A DNA stretch of 64,000 nucleotides. Source: Dactylis glomerata (lineage: Eukaryota > Streptophyta > Magnoliopsida > Poales > Poaceae). The stretch lies in the NCBI GenBank assembly GCA_007115705.1, contig QXEO01000411.1, positions 2,542,001 through 2,606,000 on the forward strand, written 5' to 3'. A program made the translations under genes and the position numbers. Below are positions 20,624-32,894 of this stretch, one piece after another (position 1 is the first letter of the stretch; each line of letters opens with the position of its first letter). The notes below the pieces were generated by a model. The model did no database searches, was not told where the DNA came from, and saw only the letters and a program-made list of their open reading frames with translations.

Positions 20624-23600
20624 ATGGTCCTCTCGATGAGTTCCACTCGAATTAGTAGATACAAGAAAGACGCGAAGGAGGACATGATTTGGAATAATAG
20701 GCGCCAGATAAGATGTCCGTGTCGATCATGCAAACTCGAGCGCTGGATCAACCCTGATTCTGGACAACTGGAGGAGCACCTGCTGAGGCGCGGTTTCATG
20801 CAGGACAACCAGGCGCGGCCGGCCCCAACAAATGGTGCGCATGAAGACCATGGTGGCGAGCGAGATGAAGAAGCACCACATGTCGGCGGAGAATATCATC
20901 ATGAAGAAGAAGTCGGCGGAGAAGATCATCATGAAGTAGAAGTTGCCGGTGGAGAAGATCATGATGAAGAAGAAGATTCTGGCGCGACTCTGCTAATTTC
21001 GGCCTTGCGGGACTCTCATGTTCAAGATCTGCTCCTCCAGGAGACGAGCAACGACAGAGCTGCAGCCAGAGAGAGAGCCAAGCTGGCGCAAATGAGAAAG
21101 ACGGGATGACTCTGATCTTTCGTGGGTGCCGTCCGCAGGATACACGCTTGCATGTAACGCTTGATTGTCTGCAGATGAAGACGCATAACAAATGGACCGA
21201 TTCCAGCTTCAGCAAGAACTTGAAATTCTGGCACGATCGTCTCCTAGAGGGGAACACATTGCCAAGTAGTATCGAGGAGGCCAAGAAAGTTGTGTGCCCT
21301 CTTGACCTACCACACGAAAGATACCACGCCTGCATCAATGATTGCGTGATTTATCGGGGCGAGTACAAGGACATGACCACATGTCAGGTGTGCAGCCACG
21401 GACGATACAAGGTTGGGAACAAGAAGGTACCTCGAAAAGTGGTATGGTACTTTCCTATCACTCCCCGTCTGCAGCGGTATTTCGTGGACCCTAAGGAAGC
21501 AAAGCTCATGCAATGGCACGCAGAAAGGGAGAAGCCCAAAGAAGATCCGGAGATGGGCTATATACTGACACACCCTTCAGACGCTGGCCAGTGGGAAGCA
21601 TTGGACATCGCCTTCCCTAGGTTCGGGGGCGACGGAAGGAACATCAGGCTGGGTATGAGCACCGATGGACTCAATCTGTTCGGCAACCAGAGTAACACGC
21701 TTAGCACCTGGCCTGTGTTTGTATGGCCTTACAACCTACCCCCGTGGATGTGCACCAAGCAAAGGTACATACACCTGAGTATTCTTATTCAGGGGCCGAA
21801 ACAACCAGGTGTCGACATGCATTTGTTTCTCGGGCTGCTGAAAGAGGAGTTAGACACATTGTGGAAGACGCCACCCCGTACGTGGGATGCCTACAGCAGA
21901 ACTTATTTCGATATGAGAGCCGTGTTGATCACGATGGTCACAGACTATCCTGGTTGCGCATACGTATCTGCCCAGGTAAGCCACGGATTCTGCGGCTGTG
22001 TGAAGTGCATGGACGAGACCCCGCATCTACAGCTACCAAGGGATCCCGGGTCCTTGAAAACTGTGTACCCAGGTGCTCGAAGGTGGCTTTGCTTGGATCA
22101 CTCGTGGAGAAAATGCGGTGATCTGTTCAATGGTAAAGATGCGCCCGATGGACCCCGCGACAGAGGAGCGGCGCAAAAATTGACGATCTTCTAAAAAATT
22201 GGAAGGAGTGCCCAGCGCCGGGAAAGAAGCGACCGAAGCCAGAGCCGCTTGCTCGGTGTATGGAAAGCGAGGTCTATTTTCCACGACTTGGAGTACTGGA
22301 AGGTCCTCCACACGCCCCATAGCCTCGATGTCATGCACATTACGAAGAACGTTATCGAGAGTCTGCTTGGCACTCTTTGCAACTTGGAAAAGTCCAAGGA
22401 TGGGCCGAAAGCAAGATACGATCTGAAACATTTTGGCATCAGAAAAGCTCTTCAAGCCCCCGATACTGATGACAACGACGACGATGATGATGATGATCAG
22501 ACAGAAGGGACTCAACGTCTCCGCAAAAGGGCTAAGAAGAACACAGTGGTGCTTCCCGCTGCCTGCTTCACAATGAGTCCGCAGGAGCTCGAGCAGTTTT
22601 TCAGGTGCCTCCTACAAGTGAAAGTTCCTGACAGTTACTTGGGGAATATAAGCAGATATCTGGACGTAGCGAAGAAGAGGTTCACCAGGATGAAGTCTCA
22701 CGATTGTCATGTGCTCATGACACAGATACTTCCCGTTGCGATCCGAGGGATAATGGATGAGCACGTCAGTGATACATTGTTTGGCCTTTGCAACTTCTTT
22801 GACATTATCACCAGGAAGTCGATCGGCGTGAGGCAGCTCAAGATGCTACAGGATGAGATCGTGGTGATACTATGTGAGCTCGAGATTTACTTCCCGCCCG
22901 CATTCTGTGATATATGCGTCCATCTCCTTCTCCATGTCGTTGATGACATCAGGTAGCTCGGCCCGATGTTCCTCCACAACATGATGCCTTTCGAAAGGCA
23001 GAACTGTGTCATGAAAGGATACGTTCGCAACAGGGCCCGTCCAGACGCAAGCATGGCCAAGGGGTTTCGAACCTACGAGTGCATCTCCTTCTGCCAGAAT
23101 TATCTAAGCACCGAGGACAACCAGGATCATGTTGGTCTGCCCACCAGGACGCACCTCAGCAGGCTCGCTGGAGTCGGTCACCACGAGGGCCACCGCTTAG
23201 TCCATGTCGGCATTGTCAATCGACGCGACGACTTTGAAAGGGCTCACCGGGTCGCGCTACAACACTTAAAATTGATCGAACCTTTTATGCAAGAGCACAA
23301 AAGCATAATCGAGCAGAATTACATCGATATGGGCCGGCCAAGGAAGATGGGAGACATAACCAAAGAGCACAACTCCAGCTTCACGCGTTGGTTTAATCAA
23401 AGTCAACTGCTTCAAGCATAGAGCAGAAGGCCTTCTACCGAAGATGAAAAACTCATATACACCTTATCACAGGGCCCCGGGCATAATGTAAGGACCTATC
23501 AGGGGTACGACATCAACGGTTATAGATTCTACACCGAGGAAAAGGACAGGAATAGTGAAAATCAAAACTCAGGAGTAACTATGCTATCATACACTGATGA

Positions 23601-24108
23601 CGAGACTAATGTCAAGGAAAGATTTTTCGGAAGGATCGAGGAGATATGGGAGCTCAATTACTGTGGAGAGACGGTGCCAATGTTCCGTGTGAGATGGGCC
23701 AAGAAGGTCAAAAAAGAAGGCCGATATTTCACCACCATGGTTATACCGGATGCCAAATCGAAGAACGCATCCGCGAAAAATGAGCCATGGGTACTCGGTA
23801 GCCAAGTTGACCAATGCTTCTTCATCACCGACCCGTCGAGGCCTAGCCGTGTTGTCGTGAGGAGGGGCAAGAGGAGCATCATAGGAATGCAAGGAGATGC
23901 AAACAAGGAAGACTTGGACAAGAATGGTGACCCAAAGATCGAGGAGGAATTCGACAAGCACTTCGACATGCCTACTACTAGTAAAGTAAGAAGGAAGACC
24001 TCCCTACCTACTAAAGGTTGTCCGTTCACACGAAGAAATCTCAAGGTGGCCGGCATAAAGTATTTAACCGCCAACAAGAAGGGCAAGAAGATTGTGAAGA
24101 AACGCTAA
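20624..24108 (+). pseudogene. CACTA TNP2-type transposase, broken
   Basis: ATG at 20624 after AACC. Residues 1-60 hold the transposase-associated zinc motif (RQIRCPCRSCKLERW ... LEEHLLRRGFM), followed by an acidic linker of HHEEE repeats. A frameshift lies at about 21105. The Transposase_21 (TNP2) domain follows (CRPQDTRLHVTLD, KVVWYFPITPRLQRYFVDPK, STDGLNLFGNQS, VFVWPYNLPPWM). Two nearly compensating shifts occur at about 22165-22245. Next is the TNP2 end (HSLDVMHITKNVIESLLGTL), the DUF4218 region (IMDEHVSDTLFGLCNFFD, MMPFERQNCVMKGYVRNR) and a DUF4216-like region (NQNSGVTMLSYT ... EPWVLGSQVDQCFFITD), ending GKKIVKKR. In-frame TAG codons lie at 22954-22956 and 23419-23421. An intact relative would cut and join the CACTA ends; this copy cannot. 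Confidence 0.9.
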
Positions 24109-24129
24109 GCTAGCTCAGAACCGGACGGA

Positions 24130-24345
24130 GAAGACTTTTAAGTATGCACATGTGTGTGTGTGTGATCGAGACTTTTTTGTGTATGCACATGTGTGTGTGA
24201 TCGAGACTTTTTTGTGTGTATGCACATGTGTGTGTTAGACAAAAAAGAGCAAAAAGATATGCACATGTTAGACAAGAAAGAGCAAAAAGATATGCACATG
24301 TTTTATGTATGCACATGTATGCATCTAATAACTAAAATATTAAAA
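24130..24345 (+). repeat. short tandem repeats after the transposase gene
   Basis: Two families: TATGCACATGTGTGTGTG plus GATCGAGACTTTTTTGTG (about 24143-24235), and TTAGACAAGAAAGAGCAAAA plus AGATATGCACATG (about 24235-24302). No gene. Confidence 0.75.
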
Positions 24346-24354
24346 AACGAAATA

Positions 24355-24397
24355 AATTCTGTGGCGCATCCCACCAGTAGATGCTCCACAGAATTTT
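24355..24397. repeat. isolated copy of the CACTA hairpin repeat
   Basis: AATTCTGTGGCGCATC and GATGCTCCACAGAATT pair around a short loop. This is the same family as the subterminal units at 19749-20085 but lies between the two CACTA genes. It may serve as a transposase-binding site or mark an internal rearrangement. Confidence 0.7.
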
Positions 24398-24850
24398 TAC
24401 ACTTAGTAAAACCGTCGAGAAGCCCTCCACTCTCCCCGCACTCTATCTTTCTCTCTCGATTCCCCTCCCCCGCGCCGCGAACCCTAGCTAGCCACCGGAG
24501 CATCCCCACCCACCCCGGTCTTCCTCCCACCGACGACCGGCCATCCACGCCACCGGGTCTCATCCCAGCGGTCCTCCCCGGCTCCCGCCGTCCGAGGTCG
24601 AGAAGAGCCACCAAATCGGGCCACCGACGACCCCATCCCCGACCCCACCACCCCATCCAAATTCGGCCTCTCGGTGGTCCGCCCCGACCGCGGTCCATAT
24701 TTCTTTCTTGTCGGATCACTGTGATCGGCATTGCACGGTGTCTTGGTTTTTGACGGAGATGTTGTCATTGTGTATTTTGGTTACTGCAGATTGCAGGCTT
24801 CGGACGGGGACTAGGAGCAGCTGCAAGGCAAGTTCATACTGAACAACACC

Positions 24851-24967
24851 ATGGCCAAGGCGACCATCCACATCGAAGGGCCACGAGTTGGCCTTGACCT
24901 GCTTCTCGACTGCTTGGTGCTGACGCACGCGCTGAAGGCCCAGCCATCCCGGGCGTCGAACTTTGAG
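24851..24967 (+). CDS. candidate exon, 39 codons, unrecognised
   Basis: ATG in the context ACACCATGG opens MAKATIHIEGPRVGLDLLLD, then CLVLTHALKAQPSRASNFE, directly followed by the donor-like GTGAAC at phase 0. It is preceded by a plausible acceptor (TACTGCAG at about 24789). It may be the first coding exon of the second CACTA gene or a captured host exon. Function not recognised. Confidence 0.35.
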
Positions 24968-25500
24968 GTGAACGCCGTTCTGTTAACTACGAAGTTCATA
25001 GTGTTACCAAATTTCAGTCCCCGGTCTGTTAGATAAGCTTTCACATACAGAACCAGCCATCAGCTAAATTTTCATGTTACTGTTCAACAAGTGTAACCTG
25101 AATCGTACTCGTACTCGTACTACTTAATACCAAGAGTCAAGCCTAAAAAGGGTTCATTTGTATAGAATTTCTAGCATGGTTTTATAGTGTTGCTTATGAT
25201 GCCAGGGGGTTGCATCAAGGGATCCAGCATGGTTTTCATAGTGTTGCATATGATTAAGGGGGTGTGCCAACTTATTTGAGCAGGTTGATTTCAGGATTTG
25301 TTCCTAATCAGGGGATGATGCACGGGGGGTTGGTGCATTTGGTAGGAAATTAACTATGTTCTCGCAGGTTATGTTTTCAGGGTACCGAATTCAAATTAGG
25401 AGGGGTACTGAAATTTCAACTATGTCGGTTTCCAGGTTGCATAGGGAGGAGGGTAGATTTTTTGGGTTATGGGGTACTGAAGTAACTTAGTTGGGGGTAC

Positions 25501-25575
25501 TGAATTCAACTTTTGGTTCTTAGTGGGGGCACTGAATTCAACTTTTGGTTCTTAGTGGGGGCACTGAATTCAAAT
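25501..25575 (+). repeat. 32-bp tandem repeat, about 2.3 copies
   Basis: The unit starts CTGAATTCAACTTTTGGTTC and ends AGTGGGGGCA. Copies at 25501-25532 and 25533-25564 are identical, with a partial third. It is non-coding and lies in the intron-like part of the CACTA. Confidence 0.85.
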
Positions 25576-26565
25576 TTGTTGATTTCTTTTTGTGTCTTCA
25601 TACCTTAGTTGTGTTGTGAGTGTTCATTCAGTTTTTCTTGTCAGCATTACCAGTAAGCTTGTCACAATTTTAAGTTGTATTCATGGCTAAGTTGGTTACC
25701 AAATTGTTAATAGTTGCTATTCTTCCAGCGGTAGTATGCTTCTATTAATATGCTAATTAAAAAGTTGCCTTCATATGCATAATGAAATATGCCCGAGATT
25801 GTTATATGCTAATGTTCCCAACTAGAGTTGAACATATTCCCAACTAGCAAAACATATATATTGAATCTTGCTTTAGTATTCTGAACCTAATACTATATTT
25901 TTGTAAGCTGTTACTAGTCCTTTTTATTTGGAGTGTTGATCACCTTGTAGTGTTAAAAAACAGTTTTCTTGCTTAGATTGATGCTATAAAAATTACAAGA
26001 AAAGATGAACTATCATTATTATTTCTCTGTTTATGCTCGAACTTGAAGTTCATCCATGACATAATGCTAAATTAAATAGAAAGTGTTCATAAAAAATGGT
26101 TTTCTCTTCCTGTTGTTCTACAAACTTTAATACTGGCATGTTGGAACATGCTGCAATTGTCATGTTTTATTATTGGGATGTTGGAAACTGGTTTACATTG
26201 GATTTGACTGACCTGTAGTTGAAAGTTTAACTAGTTTCCCTTGGAAAGCTAGTTGCTATGGCTCATTGCAAGATGTCGTAACATGCTAACAAGGGTGGCA
26301 TCCTCGCCGCTTGCTGATCTATCATATTTTTTGAAACATGCTGTCATTGTTTGTGTCTGCAACAGTTCGATGCCTTCTGTGATGTTTTTCCTATGTTTCA
26401 AGATTGAGTTGCCCATTTCTCCCGAAGTGTTGATTCACTTCCGTTTCGGTTGCGAAATGGGCACTCCTAGGTAGAAAAATTAGCAAAAGTCATGCCAAAA
26501 TTTTGAATTTTTCGGTTGCATTATGTACTAACTATTTGCCTCTTTTTAATGAAGTGCAAATAAAC

Positions 26566-28544
26566 ATGTCGGGCACTTCTAACCCTAAGAGCCAGGAGGA
26601 AGTTGCCAGAGAGGCCAACAAGGAGTGGTGGCAGGAATACGATGAGGGAGAGGGCCGGGGGGGGGGCGCCGCCGATCGCGATGATGAGGAAGATGGCCGG
26701 GATGAGGAAGAGAGCTGGGGGGCCGCCTCTAAGAGCGGCGATGAGGAAGAGGGCCGGGATGACGCAGCTAAGACCGGTGAAGAGACAACCGACCGAACGG
26801 AAGGTGATAGCGGCAGCAACCCTGAGGAGGCCAAGAAGAAGAGGAAGGCGAAGAGGCCAAGGAGGGATCGGAGGCCGCAACTGCTTGCCAACATCACCGA
26901 TCCTTTCACGTTAGTCTCTGAAAGTGGCCTACCCTTGGAGCCTTTGGTGGTTGCCAAAGGGTACGCGATGCAACTAGGGTGCATCGTCCGTGAAACCGTG
27001 CTGCTCAACACTCAAGACCTCAGAAGCGAGGCCAACGAGGCTTTGGCCGCAACCCTCATCCAGAAGCTTCACCAACGATACACGTTCCTAGAGCCGTTCA
27101 ATAAAAAGGTGGACTCTTTAGCTCTCACGAAGATGAGCACCGCCTTGAGCAGCTAGAAAACCTGGCTGAAGGATAAGATCAAGAAAGGTAAAAGCTGGGA
27201 GCAGATAAGTAGCAAAGACCCGTCGCTCTCTATAGAAGACTTTGAAGCATTCAAGTCGTCCTTAGAGACTGACGAGGCTAAAAAATGGACCGCCTGGGGG
27301 TAGAAAATGCGGGAATTGAACCTAGGGGCTCACCGTTGCAGAAGCGGCGGTTACCGAGGAAAACAGCCCACTTGGGACAAGGAGGATGCCGAGATGATAC
27401 GTCTGGGGAAAGAAAACCCTGGCAAAAAATCGCGGATTTACAGACTAGGAACTATGTCCGGTCCCGCTACTACTTAGACTGGGAGACGGGGGAATTTGTT
27501 ATGGATTGCCCCGACGTGAAGAAGTTCGAGAAACTCCTGGTAAGGATAGTCTATATTATTATTGCGTTGATCTTATTAGGCAATGAAGCCAAATGGGCTA
27601 ACCTTAAGTTCCTTTGTCTGAAGGATGATGAGTTGAAGGCTAGTTCTATGGCTGGCCCGTCGTCCCAGGGGTCGACAAAACCGTGGGACACGCCTTTCAA
27701 TAGGGCGATGAATGCATACAAGGAACGGGACCTGGACATGCCACCGATGTCTACTGGCCATGTGTCCGGCTTTGGCACAAGTATGAAGGTATCCGAGTAC
27801 TACGGATCGGATGCCAAGACGAGAAAGGAGAGGAGGTCAACTAAGGATAAAGCCGAGGTTCAGGAGCTGAAGGAGAAGGTGGAGTCACTAGAGAAGATAG
27901 TGGACCCGACCGAGATGAGTAAGTTACTGGACGAGAGGCTCCGGCAGATCATTCCGCCTGGGTTGATGGAGGGGTTAGCTGCTTGGAATGCGGCAGGTCA
28001 ACAGGGGCCGATATATGTGCCTAGCGCCAGCGGCAGTAACTCAAGTCACCAAGTGTCGCCGCTGGTGACCCCGACGCCGCCGCTCCACCTGGTCGCATCG
28101 ATGCCCCCAACCGCAGAAGCTGATAGGGTGGCGGTGCCTGATAATGCACCCGAGAGTGAGCGGCCCGGCGCCGGCACCGACGCCCTTGTATCGACATTAG
28201 CAGAGATCAACGCCGTCAAGAAGGTAACTCATTAGTCAGTCCTCTGCATCATCTTCTTTAACTATATATGCCTTGCGGTGATCTTATCCAACATGCCCCT
28301 GACTCAGGACGAACCTTGCATACTCCTGCATGTGGTGGAGCCCGGTGGCAAGTTGATGGATGTTGCTAGCGGCACTGCCATGCCCGGCCAAACTATGCAC
28401 CACAGAAACATTGCAGAAGATTTGATGAAGGTCAAGTTGGCAATGGTAGTGCCGGAGTACCGTGACATCCTCCCCCACATCAACCTCCGGGCGCAGAGGA
28501 GGACGATGTTATGGTCCTTGGGAATTGCACCGGTTGGCTTATGA
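26566..28544 (+). pseudogene. second CACTA gene (Transposase_24/TnpA-like), broken
   Basis: ATG at 26566 (MSGTSNPKSQEEVAREANKE). The N-terminal third is acidic and low-complexity (EEEGRDD repeats, then KKKRKAKRPRRDRR). A conserved part follows: LEPLVVAKGYAMQLGCIVRE, an amber stop at 27154-27156, SWEQISSKDPSLSIEDFEAF, another amber at 27301-27303, a frameshift near 27420, then RNYVRSRYYLDWETGEFVMD. This is the En/Spm-family Transposase_24-type region. Likely introns start at about 27540 (GTAAGG) and 28222 (GTAACT). A coiled coil lies in between (KAEVQELKEKVESLEKIVD), and the last exon begins after ACTCAG at about 28307 (DEPCILLHVVEPGGKLMDVA). The family's product binds subterminal repeats. No intact protein can be made here. 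Confidence 0.75.
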
Positions 28545-28647
28545 CATGGCCAAAGAACCAGATCCGTCTGGGGGGGGGTCTTCCGAGTGTTAGGCGCAAC
28601 ATCGGCGCCACCTCCCCTATCATCCGGCCCAAGATCGTCCAGCCTCG

Positions 28648-28830
28648 CGCCGCCACCACCCTTAAGGAACCGGCGGTCACCGTCGCCACTACCCTGAAGG
28701 AACTGGCGGTCGCCGCCGCCACCCGAAAGGAACTGGCGGTCGCCGCCACCACTACCCTGAAGGAACCGGCGGTCGCCGCCGCCACCCAGAAGGAACCGGC
28801 GATCGCCGCCACCACCACACGCCACCAACA
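28648..28830. repeat. GC-rich minisatellite, about 30-bp unit
   Basis: Five to six imperfect copies of a unit like AAGGAACTGGCGGTCGCCGC + CGCCACC, in the 3' part of the second CACTA gene. Both strands stay open across it, producing low-complexity shadows only. Confidence 0.8.
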
Positions 28831-28983
28831 ACTGTTGGGAAAGCTACCGCAATGACTGTCGACCAAACGCAAGGTACACCAAGCGGCGGCATCGCAACCG
28901 CCACCACCAAACTTCCAGGACATGGCGCCACTTGATGGCAATGATGATGATGATGACATCGATGCCTACATCAAGACTGGCGC
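28831..28983 (+). other. CACTA coding-like tail up to the Copia 2 insertion
   Basis: A GATGATGATGATGACATCGA stretch encodes DDDDIDAYIKTGA in one frame, probably the acidic C-terminus of the second CACTA gene. It is cut at 28984 by the LTR of Copia 2; GGCGC (28979-28983) should be the left target-site copy. Confidence 0.5.
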
Positions 28984-30676
28984 TGAAGGGAATATGCCCG
29001 AGAGGCAATAATAAAGTGGTTATTATCATATTCCATGTTTATGATAAATGTTTATTTCTCATGCTAGAATTGTATTAATCGGAAACATTAATACTTGTGT
29101 GATTAATAAACTAAAAAAGGTTCCTAGTAAAGCCTCTCTTTTATACTAGCTCGTTGATTAACCGATGATCAAGGTTTCCTGATCATGAACATTGGATGTT
29201 GTTAATAACGGGGTCATATCATTAGAAGAATGATGTGATGAACACTCACACCCATAGTACGAATAGCAATACGATCAAGTCATCAAGTTCATTGCTATAT
29301 CAAACTCATACGAAATAGTTCTAATCCTCAGACCATGAGATCATGTTAATCACTAATGCCGGAAGAGTGCTTTGATGATATCAAACGTCACACCGTTACA
29401 GGGTGATTATAAAGGTTGATTTGGGTATTCTGAAAGTATTAGTTGAGGCTCATGGATCAAGAGTGGAATTTGTCTGACCCGATGATGGGAATATATTCTC
29501 TGGGCCCTTCTCGGTGATATTGCATTGGAATCGCTTGCAAGCATGTGACTAGGTCACAGGAATGCATTATCACATAACGAGTAAAGAGACTTGTCGGGAA
29601 CGAGATTGAACTAGGTATGGTTGATACCAAATGATCGGATCTCGGACAAGTAATAATATCGTGAGACAAAAGGAATTAACTATGTTCATTATTGGTTCAC
29701 ACGATCACTAGTTCATCATTGAGTAAGTGGGAGTCATCATGGATTTCCAGATCCCGCTGATGATTATTGATCGGAGAGGAGTCTCGATCATGTCCACGTT
29801 ATTCACGAACCGTAGGGTGACACACTTAAGGTTCGCCGTCATTTTTGAGTGGATACGATACTCCGATCGAATTACAGGACAACATGAGGGTTGTTTCAGA
29901 AAAGCACCGAAACTGTTTCGGGATATCGAAATAACTCAAGGGTGTATTTGTTAATGTTTGTTAATTGAATGAATTAACAAATATTAAAGAAATAAAAATG
30001 TTTTATTAAATCAATAAGTGTGAATTTTAATTAGTATGAATGTCATGCAAAATTAAAATGGGGGTTACTCATTTGATGAGGGGGGTTACCTTTCCATGAA
30101 GGAGGGGGTTACCACCACCATGAAGAGGAGAAAAGGGGAGGGGCTGGCCGCACCCCTCATGGGTGGCTGCCCCTCTCTCCTATATATATGTTGGACATAC
30201 TCCTCTTCTCACAACACTTTTGGTTCTTCCCCTCTCCCGCAAAGTTGCTACCCCAAATCCGTCTTGGCTTAGCGAAGCCCTGCCGGATTGCTAGTTCGAG
30301 TTTCACACACTTAGAGAAGTGAGTGTTGGAGTGTCCGGCGGATCCCTTCTTCTGCTGCCCCGCTGGACCAATGGCGTGGAGGAGTCGACGACGAGCCGTA
30401 CGTGTGACCGAGCACGGGGGCACTGCCGGTTGTGGCGCCGTGTACACAATCTCGTGATCGTCAAGTGAACCACTACGTCGACTACGTCAAGTGAACGACT
30501 ACATCGACTACGTGCGTCTTCCTCGACTCTCCATCGGCAATGTTTGTGCGGGAACGTAATCCCCGCTACCGATCTTCGAGGGTTAGTCTCCGTTGCTACC
30601 ATCTTGTAGATGTTCTTGGCTAGTTTATGTGTTCATGCGAAAGAATTTTTTTGTTTTCTATGCTACGAGCCCATCA
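28984..30676 (+). repeat. 5' LTR of Copia 2
   Basis: 1693 bp, TGAAGGG to GCCCATCA, directly followed by the PBS. By eye about 9-10 differences separate it from the 420 bp of 3' LTR visible at 63580-64000 (about 2.2%). It interrupts the CACTA element. Confidence 0.93.
30181..30188 (+). promoter_or_regulatory. TATA box of the Copia 2 LTR
   Basis: TATATATA at 30181-30188, preceded by CCCCTCTCTCC, about 490 bp before the LTR end. This matches the position of the downstream TATA box in Copia 1. The transcription start is inferred only. Confidence 0.5.
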
Positions 30677-30677
30677 G

Positions 30678-30689
30678 TGGTATCAGAGC
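30678..30689 (+). other. primer binding site of Copia 2
   Basis: TGGTATCAGAGC, one base after the LTR end; complementary to initiator tRNA-Met and identical to the PBS of Copia 1. Confidence 0.95.
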
Positions 30690-31860
30690 CATCTCTATGC
30701 GTAGTTGGTATGCACGGTTTGAACACATGTGGATGTGGGCGTTGATGATCATGTTATTGCAATTTATTTTGTATTTTGGATCATAGTGGCATAGTGGGAT
30801 TGAAGCTGCCCGAGACTAACCTTACGTGACCGCGTTCACGAGACTTGTCCCACACTTGACATGCTTCGGCATATGTGGCTTTGCGGGTGCATGTTTCTCC
30901 CACTATAGTTATGATCTATTTTACGAAGAATTGTTAATACTATTTTATCACCGTTGTGGTTACATGTTCGTAGGTAAGAACGGTTCTTCCTAGAAAGCCC
31001 CAAACCACATAAAATATGCAAGACAAATTAGAAGCGTCTAACTTGTTTTTGCAGGGCATGTGATGTGATATGGTTAAATTGTTTATGTTACAAATTGTAT
31101 GCAATGATCCTTTTTGTAAGTTATAAACAACCGGCAGGAGCCATATGGTTGTCTTTACATTTAATTGGCCTGCGTGCCGAATATATATATCCAAGTGATA
31201 TATTGTAATGGAGGAAGACAACCAAGGTGGCGCGCCATGGACCTTGGTGCTACGCCGGTGGAGTGATGGAGATCATGCCATGATGCACAAGATGGAGATT
31301 GAATGCGTGAAGGACCATATCATATCACATTATATATGCATGTGATGTTTATCCTTTTATGCATCTTATTCTGCTTAGATTTGATCGCGCGGTAGCATTA
31401 TAAGATGATCCCTCTCACATAAATATCAAGATAAAAATGTGTTCTTCCATAGCATGCACCATCAAGAAAGTTCATCGTTTCGAGACACCACGTGATGATC
31501 GGGTGTGACAGACTCTACGTTCACATACGACGGGTGTAAGACAGTTTTACACATACAAGTGCTATGGTTCTACTTGGCGAGCCTAGCATGTGCAGACATG
31601 GCCTCGGAACATGAACCGAAAGGTTAAGCATGAGTCATATGGTTGATATGATGAACATGGTGATGTTCGCCTTTGAAACTATGCCATTGCACGTGATGAT
31701 CGGTTGCGGTATAGTGAATTTGGTTCGTGTAATCACTTAAGAAAACTAAGAGGGATGTTGTTTTTAAGTGGGAGTTCACCTAGTAATTTTGAATTATAGA
31801 ACTCAATTTATCATGAACTAAATCAAAGTGAATTTGCATAGTTTGTTGTAGTCATTGGCA
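30690..31860 (+). other. conserved leader of Copia 2
   Basis: Collinear with the leader of Copia 1, including CAACCGGCAGGAGCCATATG, GATGTTTATCCTTTTATG and CAGACATGGCCTCGGAACA. No gene. The retention of this segment contrasts with the loss of coding frames next to it. Confidence 0.75.
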
Positions 31861-32894
31861 TCCGTTTACTACCTTGCGATTAGCTATAATTGAGATAATA
31901 GAACTATAGAATTTTGGATGTTAACTTTACGAACTGGTATCATATTGTTTGAATGTCAATCTAAAGTTTAAAGTCCTATTGCAAACTTTTAGCAAACCTT
32001 GGTTACTCGATAAAATTTAATAAGTAGTATTAAATCAAGAGTAACAATTCCAGTGTTAGTATCTAAGTATCACAATTGCCTCCATGGTCCTTGATATTCA
32101 AAAGTTGTTTTTAGTATCAAGGTTATCTAGGAGCTGAAAGAATTGTTTCATAAACTATCATATGTGGAAGATATTTTGATATCTGAAACAATGTTTGGTT
32201 GCAGTGTGATAGAGTATAATTTAGTAAGACACATGTTCTCGTATTGTATGAGAATTTGCGAAGATTGGAGACGCTAGGCGTCTAGATCTCCTAAAAAGGT
32301 TTTAGGAACTAGCATTATACTCACAATTCATCCTCATGAGCTATAGTAGCTCGATCATGAAAGTTGTCATGATAGGATGAATACAAGATGTAGGTAAAAC
32401 GTTTACTACACTAAAAGATTACTAAAGAATGGAATTTGGAAGAATGCCAAATATTTAATAATGGTGATCCACTTCAAAGTATGAGTCCAAGGGTATTAGT
32501 GTTTGACTAATCACGTCTTGAACTATGTGCCATGTGTATGGCACCACTATTGATGTTGATAGATTCTTCTTAAAAGGAAAGGAATTGCTAAAAGAGAATC
32601 CAAAAATTATTTGGGCAGAAAAGAAAAGACTGGAAATGTCTAGCTCAGGTATATAGAAGATATACATGTTATGGGTGTATTTGTTGCTTGTTAAAACAAT
32701 GTGGTTCTTGGGTATTTGATACTAAATTGGTTGGTATGAACTATCATACAGAACAACGCAATACAAGAACTGCAATGGCCTAATTAACTAGCAAATGAAT
32801 ACGGGATGATTCTCATCGAAAACAAATAAAGTGTTATTGTGTTTCGTTGGAATTAAACCTAGCCTTCAAGATTTGTTTTAATAATTGTTATTTT
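31861..32894 (+). pseudogene. decayed gag region of Copia 2
   Basis: Where Copia 1 has its gag ATG, this element has TTGGCATCCG and no open frame. Only scattered traces remain (for example ACGAACTGGTATCATATTG against the ACCAACTGGTTCCG region). ATTTT at 32890-32894 is the left target-site copy of the nested Gypsy. Confidence 0.7.

Larger units (their letters stand above)
24398..26565 (+). other. leader and intron-like region of the second CACTA gene
   Basis: 24420-24700 is GC-rich with CCCTCTCC/CTCTCTC tracts and CCCTAGC, like a grass 5' UTR. 24980-26500 is AT-rich and intron-like, with a 32-bp repeat at 25501-25575. The segment just before the second gene (26423-26523) repeats the block upstream of the transposase. 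A candidate coding exon lies at 24851-24967. Confidence 0.45.
19720..28983 (+). mobile_element. CACTA (En/Spm-type) transposon, left part
   Basis: It begins CACTAGTAGGAAAG at 19720 after GTA, the likely 3-bp target copy (19717-19719). Subterminal inverted repeats follow, then a transposase gene (20624-24108) and a second gene with a Transposase_24-like region (26566-28544). At 28984 it is interrupted by Copia 2, and its right end is outside the window. Both genes contain several stops and frameshifts, so the copy is non-autonomous. Confidence 0.9.

Noticed and set aside
28648..28830. Regular GC-rich repeats as a CRISPR-like array
   Set aside because: Units are imperfect and contiguous with no unique spacers, and the setting is a plant transposon.
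30157..30602. Minus-strand frames in the Copia 2 5' LTR
   Set aside because: They lie inside the GC-rich part of the LTR and show no recognisable product.
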